Shown: positions 1 to 6,289 of the stretch, in pieces | Layout: each line of letters starts with the position of its first letter | Numbering within the stretch: position 1 is the stretch's first letter | IMG/VR virus record: IMGVR_UViG_3300044858_000223 | Coordinates: 1 to 53,355 of that record | Length of the DNA: 53,355 nucleotides | Origin: a virus | Reading direction: 5' to 3' (one strand) | Position numbers and translations under genes: made by a program | The notes under the pieces: model-generated | What the model was told of the DNA's origin: nothing | Database searches by the model: none | What the model saw: the letters and a program-made list of their open reading frames with translations, nothing else

Positions 1-59
1 GACTGGCCGACCGTGGCAAGATGACTATTACAACTGGTACGTGAAACAGGTGAGTAGTC
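1..59 (+). other. left edge, probable end of a truncated upstream gene
   Basis: The first 59 bases hold no complete gene. Reading frame 3 is open from the edge to a TGA at 42-44, and frame 2 is open to a TGA near 107-109, so either could be the tail of a gene cut by the window edge. I cannot decide between them. An AGGTGAG at about 48-54 serves as ribosome binding site for the gene starting at 60. Confidence 0.3.
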
Positions 60-371
60 ATGACGCCGGAAGCCAAGGTCAAAGCAAAGGTAAAGAAGAT
101 TCTCAATGAAATGGGTGCGTACTACGAAATGCCGATGGGAACTGGTTTCGGGAACTCTGGCGTTCCCGATTTTCTTATTTGCATAGGAGGGTTGTTCTAT
201 GCTATAGAGTGCAAGGCAAACGGTAATAAGCCTACCGCACTTCAGTTAAAACATATCGATGACATTCGCAAAGCGGGTGGCATCGCATTAGTAGTAGATG
301 AAACAAACGTAGAGAACCTACGCAAGGAGCTAAGTCATGTCGAAGTCAAAGCAAGTATTGGAGTTAACTAA
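60..371 (+). CDS. VRR-NUC domain nuclease
   Basis: This small stand-alone nuclease of the VRR-NUC branch of the PD-(D/E)XK superfamily has 103 residues, the usual size of phage members. The core is visible: GVPD at residues 34-37, E50-x-K52 on the following strand, and Q62 in the helix after it. Family members cut structured or flap DNA. In phages they usually sit in replication and recombination modules, as here with a polymerase, a SNF2 helicase and a second nuclease downstream. AGGTGAG precedes the ATG. The 3' end overlaps the next gene by 35 nt, which suggests coupled translation. The fold assignment is firm, but the substrate is unknown. Confidence 0.88.
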   Translation: MTPEAKVKAKVKKILNEMGAYYEMPMGTGFGNSGVPDFLICIGGLFYAIECKANGNKPTALQLKHIDDIRKAGGIALVVDETNVENLRKELSHVEVKASIGVN

Positions 372-888
372 TAAGGGATTAACAGCAGGGGAGATTGCTA
401 AGAAACTAAAAACCTCTGCGGCCTATGTATATTTTGTAAGACACGCAGCCAAAAAGAAGTCGAAGGACAAAGCACAATTTAAAAGTCCACGCTCGCGTCT
501 GGTTAATGATTTGTTTGAGATGCGAAAGGCAATGGATGCGGTGGAGAGCAAGCCGACGAAGTTGCTCGTACAACCCCAGTACGAACACGCAGCCATGAAA
601 TTACTCGCTGCCATCGATCCTGCTACTAATCCCCCGACAGGCAGACCAAAGCACAGAATGCAAGCAACCGAAACCGATCTAGTCAATCATCCCCCGCACT
701 ACACAAAAGGCGGCATCGACTTCCTCGACTACGCCGAGGCCAAGGGGCTGACTGAGAACGCCTATCTATTTAATGTTGTTAAGTACATATCCCGAGCGGG
801 TAAGAAGCTAGGGGTAGATCCTGTGCAGGATCTTGAGAAGGCAGAGTTCTACCTCAAGCGTGAGATTGCGCGGAGGAAGAGTGCGTGA
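337..888 (+). CDS. helix-turn-helix plus DUF3310 protein
   Basis: The 183-residue protein has two parts. Residues about 8-40 look like a helix-turn-helix (LTAGEIAKKLKTSAAYVYFV). Residues about 117-180 match DUF3310, a domain typical of phage nucleotide and replication modules, with the signature VNHPPHY near 117, then NVVKYISRAGKK and a DLEKAEFYLKREI helix. The T7 gp1.7 nucleotide kinase carries a DUF3310-like region, so a nucleotide-metabolism role is possible, but this protein is not a clear gp1.7 orthologue. AAGGAG lies 7 nt before the ATG. The gene ends in GTGA shared with the next start. The HTH call is weaker than the DUF3310 call. Confidence 0.8.
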   Translation: MSKSKQVLELTNKGLTAGEIAKKLKTSAAYVYFVRHAAKKKSKDKAQFKSPRSRLVNDLFEMRKAMDAVESKPTKLLVQPQYEHAAMKLLAAIDPATNPPTGRPKHRMQATETDLVNHPPHYTKGGIDFLDYAEAKGLTENAYLFNVVKYISRAGKKLGVDPVQDLEKAEFYLKREIARRKSA

Positions 889-1895
889 CCGAGAAAGACT
901 ACCTGCCACAGTACGCCGCAGAGTTAGTGCATGACTTGAAAGTACAAGAGAAGTATTGGCGCTACTCTGCAAATGCTGCACTTAAACGATGGGGTAAAGA
1001 TAATCCCGTATACAAGGAAGAATTTTCCAAGGCCGAAGCATTTGAGATGACCGCAGATATGGTGCGTAATGCAGTACACATTGTGCTGCCATTGAACGGT
1101 CAAGTGTATGTACCCGCGTCTACTAAAATTTATACACCCGAAGAGTGTGAGTCTGCTCACGCTTTGCCACACGTAATAACCACGTTTGAACACGCAGCAG
1201 ACAAGGATTACTTTACGGTGTCTGACGCTGATGAGTATCCAGACGCTATGGTTACTTTGGCCGTGGATTTCAAACAGAATGGTGACGAACCAGAAAAGTA
1301 TACAAACTCAAAACTGCCTGATAGATACCCAGTTGCAATGATGGGCTTCTATCGTTTTAGTAAGTGTCGTAATACTGGTACTAGGTGGGTATTAAACAAT
1401 CACTATATGACTATGTATACGCCGCTTGTATATACCAATGGAGGTACACAACTTGGACTTAGTTGCGTATTTACAAAGGAAGGCTTATACGACAGTGAAC
1501 ACAAACCAACAGTCGGTTGGGATGTAGCGGATGAAATCCATACTAGTTTAAACGGGCACATGGAAACAGTAATCCGAGCCTGTCATGCCATGCGTGTCGG
1601 TGCTGTGTTGGAGGAGCGTGAGGAGAAGTCCTATACACGCAACAGGACACTCCAGAAGAAGGGCGTTGGCGGGTTTGAGTATCACGTGTTGAGACTGCCA
1701 CATGGCACAGTCAGAGAGACGTTGGGTAGTCGATCCGGTAGCGAGCGCGATGCCCCGAGGTATCACTTCAGAAGGGCGCACCTACGTAACTTGTCCAAGG
1801 GAACTCAGACGTTCGTGCGTTCGTGTTTCGTTGGCAATCGTGAGAAGGGTGAGATTCAGAAAGAATACAAACTAGAGAGCGGGGTAGCAGCATGA
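885..1895 (+). CDS. hypothetical protein, 336 aa
   Basis: I do not recognise a family. The product is soluble, with no signal peptide or membrane segment, and has a helical N-terminal 60 residues followed by mixed sequence. The last 80 residues are rich in Arg and His. The start is GTG at 885, inside the GTGA that also holds the stop of the upstream gene, with GGAGG at 872-876. Those features make the start convincing. It ends in an ATGA overlap with a 38-codon gene. Codon use matches its neighbours. Position suggests an early takeover or replication accessory role, which is inference only. Confidence 0.75.
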   Translation: MTEKDYLPQYAAELVHDLKVQEKYWRYSANAALKRWGKDNPVYKEEFSKAEAFEMTADMVRNAVHIVLPLNGQVYVPASTKIYTPEECESAHALPHVITTFEHAADKDYFTVSDADEYPDAMVTLAVDFKQNGDEPEKYTNSKLPDRYPVAMMGFYRFSKCRNTGTRWVLNNHYMTMYTPLVYTNGGTQLGLSCVFTKEGLYDSEHKPTVGWDVADEIHTSLNGHMETVIRACHAMRVGAVLEEREEKSYTRNRTLQKKGVGGFEYHVLRLPHGTVRETLGSRSGSERDAPRYHFRRAHLRNLSKGTQTFVRSCFVGNREKGEIQKEYKLESGVAA

Positions 1896-2008
1896 TTAGG
1901 TGGATTATGGATTGGTGGAAAAGACGTAAGGCAGACATACACAGGGATTGGGCAAGTGTGCCGAACCCAGAATGGGCAGCGAAGCGAGGCGGGAGGGAGT
2001 ATTGGTGA
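1892..2008 (+). CDS. small basic, Trp-rich protein, 38 aa
   Basis: A 38-residue reading frame starts at the ATG of an ATGA overlap with the upstream stop and ends in GTGA, which starts the next gene. That double coupling is the main evidence that it is translated. It holds six tryptophans and a cluster of Arg and Lys after the first (WWKRRK at residues 8-13), so it could lie at a membrane surface. No family is recognised. Confidence 0.5.
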   Translation: MIRWIMDWWKRRKADIHRDWASVPNPEWAAKRGGREYW

Positions 2009-2205
2009 ACAGAGAAGACATTATCCGCATGGCGCAAGAAGCAGGATGGACAAGTTGTGCGAATGACATCTACCCGCCGCTTGAGAAGTTTGCCGCCCTC
2101 GTTGCCGCTGAAGAGCGGGAGGCGTGTGCGAAGGTGTGTGATGGATGGCTGCATGCCAATGGAGATGATTGTGCCGCCGCGATTCGGGCGAGGGGTGAGA
2201 CATGA
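2005..2205 (+). CDS. conserved phage small protein, 66 aa
   Basis: This belongs to a common type of short phage or prophage protein that begins NREDIIRMAQEAG and contains LEKFAALVAAEEREACAKVC, then a Cys-containing middle and AAAIRARGE at the end. Function is unknown. I place the start at GTG 2005, not the upstream ATG at 1948, because a GGGAGGGAG ribosome site lies just before it, the family begins there, and the GTG forms a GTGA overlap with the preceding stop. It ends in ATGA with the next gene. Confidence 0.7.
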   Translation: MNREDIIRMAQEAGWTSCANDIYPPLEKFAALVAAEEREACAKVCDGWLHANGDDCAAAIRARGET

Positions 2206-3380
2206 GCAGATCATTACAAGACATATATCAAACCGGACTCAAACTTCTTGAAGAGAGCAAGTTTGACGAGGCCATTCCGCACTTTGAGACAATCATCGAA
2301 CTGCGACAACTCTTGGCAGGAGCATATATTCAGCGAGGCCGAGCGCATTGGGAAATGCACCGTTGGGACAAGGCTCTGCCAGACTTTGAAACTTGCTTAC
2401 GTATTGACCCAGAAAACCCTGACGCGCAGTGGACGGCAGGGTTAATCAACTTACAACTGGGCAACTTTGAGCGTGGGTGGGAATTTTACGAAAAGCGTTG
2501 GAGCACTCCGACGTTTAAATCACCGCGTCTCAAGACTCGTTTGCCGTCGTGGGAACCTGATAAGGGATACAAGTCTGTGCTTGTTTGGTGTGAGCAAGGT
2601 ATTGGCGACCAGATTCTTTATGGAAGTCTGTTGCGTTCGCTGAGAGAAAATACCAAGAAAGTCACGGTGATGATGGATGTACGTCTCATCGATCTCTTCC
2701 AACGTGCCAATCCAGACATCAAATTCATCCCACATGACAGCAAGGTAAACAATTCCGAGTACGACTCACAGATTCCTATTGGCAGCATCGGTAGACACTT
2801 CATTAAGCAAGTGTCAGACATCGAAGGCTACCGAGACTTTCATTACCTTCGAGAGAACGAAGATCGCGTTCTTAATGTGATGCAGGAACTTGCCATTGAA
2901 CCTCATGAGTTTGTTGTAGGGCTGTCTTGGGCAAGCACCTCTCCGCACATCGACAAGCACAAGAGTGCCCATTTGAAAGACTTTCTTGGTTTGTGGGACA
3001 TTCCAAACATCAAGATTGTGAACCTGCAATACGGCAAGCCCGACTACGACATTGAACCGTTTGAACAAGAAACAGGCAAAGTAATCCGTCAGACCACGGT
3101 CAGTAACTTCTTTGACCTAGAAGGCGTGGCTGCGATCATGTCGGTGTGCGATGCGGTGGTATCTGTATCAAACGCCAACGTGCATATCGCAGGGGCGTTG
3201 GGTAAGCCGACGTACGTACTGGATGCCAACAAGTTGTGGTATTGGAATCACAAGAACGGACGGAACAGTTTGTTCTATCCGAGTGTCAGGCTGTATCCAC
3301 GGGACAACATGAACGCTCCGTGGGATAAACAAGTTGAAGAACTCATAGAGGATTTGAAGAGCCATGCAAAATACCAATGA
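2202..3380 (+). CDS. TPR-repeat glycosyltransferase-like protein
   Basis: The 392-residue protein has about three tetratricopeptide repeats (residues 5-100, with ESKFDEAIPHFETI, HRWDKALPDFE and GNFERGWEFYEKRW). A C-terminal glycosyltransferase-B half (about 120-390) resembles the TPR/GT9-like proteins of bacteria. The signature CEQGIGDQILYGSLLRSL at 130-147 corresponds to the EQGLGD loop of that group. A second Rossmann-like half contains a glycine-rich SNANVHIAGALGKPT near 325. It probably transfers a sugar to an envelope or virion component; donor and acceptor are unknown. It leads a cluster with a GT-A glycosyltransferase and a 2OG oxygenase. It overlaps the upstream gene by ATGA and the next gene by 17 nt. 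Confidence 0.8.
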   Translation: MSRSLQDIYQTGLKLLEESKFDEAIPHFETIIELRQLLAGAYIQRGRAHWEMHRWDKALPDFETCLRIDPENPDAQWTAGLINLQLGNFERGWEFYEKRWSTPTFKSPRLKTRLPSWEPDKGYKSVLVWCEQGIGDQILYGSLLRSLRENTKKVTVMMDVRLIDLFQRANPDIKFIPHDSKVNNSEYDSQIPIGSIGRHFIKQVSDIEGYRDFHYLRENEDRVLNVMQELAIEPHEFVVGLSWASTSPHIDKHKSAHLKDFLGLWDIPNIKIVNLQYGKPDYDIEPFEQETGKVIRQTTVSNFFDLEGVAAIMSVCDAVVSVSNANVHIAGALGKPTYVLDANKLWYWNHKNGRNSLFYPSVRLYPRDNMNAPWDKQVEELIEDLKSHAKYQ

Positions 3381-3615
3381 CGACGACGTTTCCTACCTAG
3401 ACATCAAGCCCGAGGACTGCGTACCGATCCCTGCACAGGAAGAAGTATGGGCGAAGATTGGAGACAATGGGCAACTTGAAGTTATCCGTTGGGACTTGAT
3501 TGAGAAGTATGCGGCTATGTATGACGCCTCCAACGAGAACCGATCACAAACGCAAGTGTTCTGTAAGTTGTTGAAGTTGGTGCGGGACGATACGAGGAAG
3601 CAGTATGACAAGTAA
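3364..3615 (+). CDS. hypothetical protein, 83 aa
   Basis: This is an acidic, soluble small protein with no family recognised. It starts inside the end of the TPR-glycosyltransferase gene and overlaps the next small gene by 11 nt. The N-terminal 25 residues are acidic (NDDDVSYLDIKPEDC), and the C-terminal part is helical and more basic. Its place between the two glycosyltransferases suggests co-expression, nothing more. Confidence 0.65.
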   Translation: MQNTNDDDVSYLDIKPEDCVPIPAQEEVWAKIGDNGQLEVIRWDLIEKYAAMYDASNENRSQTQVFCKLLKLVRDDTRKQYDK

Positions 3616-3697
3616 GGAAATAATTCTGGCTGAGATCACGTTGTGCGTTTGCAGTTTCTTGCTTGGCTATGCGGTGGCGATGTGGGTAGGTACATGA
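3605..3697 (+). CDS. small single-pass membrane peptide, 30 aa
   Basis: A 30-residue frame (ATG at 3605) is almost entirely one hydrophobic helix: a short polar start, then ILAEITLCVCSFLLGYAVAM. It overlaps the end of the upstream gene and finishes in ATGA with the glycosyltransferase start at 3694, so it fits the coupled layout of the operon. Translation is plausible but unproven. The same stretch could be a short leader. Confidence 0.45.
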   Translation: MTSKEIILAEITLCVCSFLLGYAVAMWVGT

Positions 3698-4365
3698 AAG
3701 TCTTTATCGGGTGGGACAGTCGAGAGGACATCGCGTATCAGGTCTGCCGGGAGTCCCTCGCACGTAACTCTTCCATCGAATTGAACATCAAGCCGATTAA
3801 GCAAAGCGATCTGCGCGAGAAGAACTTGTATTGGCGTGAACATGACCCTCTCTCTTCTACCGAGTTTTCTTTCACCCGATTCCTAACGCCGTATCTTGCA
3901 GGATACGAGGGGTGGGCGTTGTTTATGGACTGCGACTTTCTCTGGCGAGGGGATGTGGCGGGTCTGATGGACTACGCCGATCCGAAGTACAGCGTGATGT
4001 GTGTGCAACACAAGTACAAGCCGAAGGAAGAGACGAAGATGGACGGGGCTGCACAGCACCAATACCCAAGAAAGAATTGGTCAAGCCTGATGCTATTCAA
4101 CTGCGCTCACCCTGACACCCAACAAAACCTAACGCCGAAGACGGTGAACATTGCTACGGGTATGTATCTACATCGGTTCAGATGGACAGCAGACGAGAAC
4201 ATCGGTGCGCTGCCTGTGGCCTACAACTACCTAGAGGGTTGGCACACCAAGCAAGACTGTCCGAACCCCGTCGCTGTTCACATGACGCGAGGTGGACCGT
4301 GGTTCAAGGATTGGCAGCACGTTGAATACGCCGACGAGTGGTTGGCGATCGCAAGGGAGATTTAA
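3694..4365 (+). CDS. GT-A fold glycosyltransferase
   Basis: The 223-residue glycosyltransferase resembles GT8-type and related GT-A enzymes. The N-terminal strand MKVFIGWDSRE opens the nucleotide-sugar fold. STEFSFTRFLTPYL at about 55-68 and a DCD metal-binding motif at 79-81 follow, then a C-terminal His-containing segment (VAVHMTRGGPWF). I chose ATG 3694 over an in-frame ATG 51 nt upstream because the fold begins exactly there and the ATG forms an ATGA with the upstream small gene. Likely targets are host surface glycans or a virion component. Phages of cyanobacteria and other aquatic hosts often carry similar genes. Confidence 0.82.
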   Translation: MKVFIGWDSREDIAYQVCRESLARNSSIELNIKPIKQSDLREKNLYWREHDPLSSTEFSFTRFLTPYLAGYEGWALFMDCDFLWRGDVAGLMDYADPKYSVMCVQHKYKPKEETKMDGAAQHQYPRKNWSSLMLFNCAHPDTQQNLTPKTVNIATGMYLHRFRWTADENIGALPVAYNYLEGWHTKQDCPNPVAVHMTRGGPWFKDWQHVEYADEWLAIAREI

Positions 4366-4367
4366 AA

Positions 4368-4961
4368 ATGAGTTTCTATACTTTTTCACCATGTCCTTCA
4401 ACGCAACAATTTTACGTTACATGGGAAAATGGATTTAATAGTGATCAAATTCAAAAAATTATTGAAATTGGCGAGTCATTAGAGTTAACAAATGGAACCG
4501 TAAATTCGCTAAAAGAAGGTAAATCTTTAGACAATGTTAGAAAAGTTAAGGTTTCGTGGATAGAACTAAATAATAATACGGGTTGGCTATACGACAACCT
4601 TGCATATATCGCTAGAAATTTAAATGGTCAATTTTTTAATTTTGATTTATCAGGATTTGTAGAGCACTTTCAGTATACAGTTTATACGTCTGATAATAAT
4701 CATTACGATTGGCACGTAGATCATGGTACTAACGAAAAAATTTCTCCAAGAAAACTTTCTCTTGTTTTGCAATTATCCGATCCTAGCGAGTATGAAGGCG
4801 GCGAATTAGAATTAATGATTAGTTCAGAACCGACAAAAATTAAAAAAGAAAAAGGTTTTATATGTTTATTTCCGTCTTGGACTTTGCACCGGGTAACACC
4901 TGTAACAAAAGGCGTTAGAAAAACTTTGGTCGTTTGGATAGCCGGACCTAAATTTAGATGA
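4368..4961 (+). CDS. 2OG-Fe(II) dioxygenase, prolyl hydroxylase-like
   Basis: The 197-residue enzyme of the 2-oxoglutarate/Fe(II) oxygenase superfamily resembles the PKHD-type and prolyl 4-hydroxylase group. Iron ligands are H116-x-D118 (WHVDHG) and H174 (LHRVTP); R184 (KGVRK) should hold 2-oxoglutarate. YEGGELEL at 142-149 is the usual strand before the distal histidine. The ATG at 4368 is preferred over an upstream in-frame ATG because AAGGGAG precedes it and homologues begin MSFY-like. The gene is clearly richer in A and T than both neighbours, with different codon choice, suggesting separate acquisition. The substrate could be protein or DNA; nothing in the sequence decides. Confidence 0.87.
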   Translation: MSFYTFSPCPSTQQFYVTWENGFNSDQIQKIIEIGESLELTNGTVNSLKEGKSLDNVRKVKVSWIELNNNTGWLYDNLAYIARNLNGQFFNFDLSGFVEHFQYTVYTSDNNHYDWHVDHGTNEKISPRKLSLVLQLSDPSEYEGGELELMISSEPTKIKKEKGFICLFPSWTLHRVTPVTKGVRKTLVVWIAGPKFR

Positions 4962-4976
4962 TAAAGAGCAGATCAA

Positions 4977-5387
4977 ATGCGTAAGAGGTTGAGTGTTTAC
5001 ACGAAGCCGTCAAGGTTCAATCTGGTTCTCTCGCTTGATCAGTACAAGTATTTGTTGGAGCGCAAGAGACGCGCCAAGGAACTCGACGAGCGAGTGACGT
5101 ACAAGGATCTAGTTGAGAAGTGGGGCATCAAGCAGCACCACATGGCTAGTGCCGTGTACCGTGGAATTAAACAGTACGACGACTACATGAAGGAGGAAGA
5201 GCGTGTCAGTAACATACGACGACAAATCGCCTCCGGGCGCATGGAAAGAAGAAATGAAAGCCGCGCCGTGGGGGTACGGACAAACACAGCAGCAACAGAT
5301 AGAACGCGCTTTGCAGAATATTCGCAGAGCGGGGCTGTCCGACGAGGCTACAGTGATTTTATTAGAACTGAATACTTTGAAGACTGA
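4977..5387 (+). CDS. hypothetical protein with HTH-like segment
   Basis: The 136-residue frame is unrecognised. Residues 1-75 look like ordinary phage protein, with a possible helix-turn-helix (TYKDLVEKWGIKQHHMASAVYRGIKQY). Residues 76-136 are rich in Arg, Ser and Thr and overlap, in another frame, a better-looking gene starting at 5203. The C-terminal third may therefore be real dual coding or a read-on after loss of an earlier stop. The ribosome site (AAAGAGCAG) is modest. Confidence 0.55.
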   Translation: MRKRLSVYTKPSRFNLVLSLDQYKYLLERKRRAKELDERVTYKDLVEKWGIKQHHMASAVYRGIKQYDDYMKEEERVSNIRRQIASGRMERRNESRAVGVRTNTAATDRTRFAEYSQSGAVRRGYSDFIRTEYFED

Positions 5388-5418
5388 AGTGGAGTTGTTA
5401 CGTGGAAATAGAAGATGA
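5203..5418 (+). CDS. conserved small helical protein, 71 aa
   Basis: The start is GTG at 5203 with a perfect AGGAGG at 5191-5196. The product has an N-terminal Pro/Gly segment (SPPGAWKEEMKAAPWGYG) and then two helices that could form a coiled coil (ERALQNIRRAGLSDEATVILLELNTLKTEVELL). The strong ribosome site and amphipathic helices make this the likelier of the two frames in 5203-5387. It overlaps the next gene by 17 nt. The function is unknown. Confidence 0.65.
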   Translation: MSVTYDDKSPPGAWKEEMKAAPWGYGQTQQQQIERALQNIRRAGLSDEATVILLELNTLKTEVELLRGNRR

Positions 5419-5608
5419 TATCTTAGACCTGATTCGCGCATTACCTAACGAGGTCAATGACGCATCAACTACTACGGAGATGAAGTTTTTGACGGTGGGC
5501 AGCGTGTTGTGGCAGTGCCACCACGAAATCAAATACTTACGGGCTGAAGTGGAGAGGTTGAAACGTGACGGTAGTGGTAAAAAAGGAAAGAAGATGTACG
5601 GAGTGTAA
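5402..5608 (+). CDS. hypothetical protein, 68 aa
   Basis: The start is GTG at 5402. It is a helical acidic protein ending in a basic tail (KKGKKMYGV), with IKYLRAEVERLKRD suggesting a short coiled coil. The last 44 nt overlap the zinc-finger gene in another frame. No family is recognised. It is supported by coupled position and normal codon use. Confidence 0.55.
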   Translation: MEIEDDILDLIRALPNEVNDASTTTEMKFLTVGSVLWQCHHEIKYLRAEVERLKRDGSGKKGKKMYGV

Positions 5609-5750
5609 GCGTCAATTCGCTACGCCGGAATCGTTCCGATCACATCGATACAAGTTTGGCTCTTGCCGATCAGTTGAAGCCCTTGCAGCGGCAGGGTTTA
5701 TTGAGACAGGCAGGGGGTGGATCTACACAAGGGAATTGGGTGGGAAATGA
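5565..5750 (+). CDS. small zinc-finger protein, 61 aa
   Basis: The start is GTG at 5565 with GGAGAGG at 5551-5557. Residues 11-34 carry a Cys-Cys-His-Cys pattern (C11, C14, H27, C34) in a C2H2-like context (CTECKRQFATPESFRSHR). Most likely it binds one zinc and perhaps nucleic acid. The C-terminal 25 residues (AAGFIETGRGWIYTREL) resemble short phage zinc-finger proteins. It ends in ATGA with the next gene. Confidence 0.65.
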   Translation: MTVVVKKERRCTECKRQFATPESFRSHRYKFGSCRSVEALAAAGFIETGRGWIYTRELGGK

Positions 5751-6289
5751 TTTACTCAGGTGCGGGGCCATTGCCTCGACATACATATTGTTTTGTACAG
5801 CCGAACACGTTTGGCAATGACAAGTTTGAGCGCGTGGCTTGGTTTGGCCTAGTCAGTCATCCCGGTAGGACGTGGGGTTGTCATGTGATGTTGGAGTGCG
5901 GTGCGGTCTATCGCAACGTGCCTCTGCATCGCCTTGCCCATGATCAAGTAGAGAATCTGTGGAACACGCATCACGCACAGACTTGGGACTGTTACGGACA
6001 TGACTTCAGCGTTGTGGAGTACCCGTTTCTTGAGGCCGTGCCAGTTAAGGTCAGGCTGCGTAATAAGGAAGAATACAATGGCCGGTATATGTTCACGGCC
6101 ATACCCATGCTCGATGGGTTTAGTCTAGAACCAGAACAGTCCAAAGAGTTCTACTTCATCAAACTAGACAACGGCAGGTTCACGGCGCAGCCGACCAATC
6201 ACGTGTTGATATTGGATAAGTCTTTTAATACGGAAGTCGCATGGCCTAGATTGCAGCGGCAGACCGAGACTTGGAGCGTTGATCCATGA
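5747..6289 (+). CDS. hypothetical protein, 180 aa
   Basis: No family is recognised. The start is placed at ATG 5747, which shares ATGA with the upstream stop; an in-frame ATG 30 nt earlier lies inside the upstream gene. The N-terminal half is rich in aromatic residues, His and Cys (WGCHVMLECGAVYRNVPLHRLAHD), with no membrane segment. The end overlaps the DNA polymerase start by 4 nt. Being immediately upstream of polymerase suggests a replication accessory role, which is inference. Confidence 0.65.
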   Translation: MIYSGAGPLPRHTYCFVQPNTFGNDKFERVAWFGLVSHPGRTWGCHVMLECGAVYRNVPLHRLAHDQVENLWNTHHAQTWDCYGHDFSVVEYPFLEAVPVKVRLRNKEEYNGRYMFTAIPMLDGFSLEPEQSKEFYFIKLDNGRFTAQPTNHVLILDKSFNTEVAWPRLQRQTETWSVDP

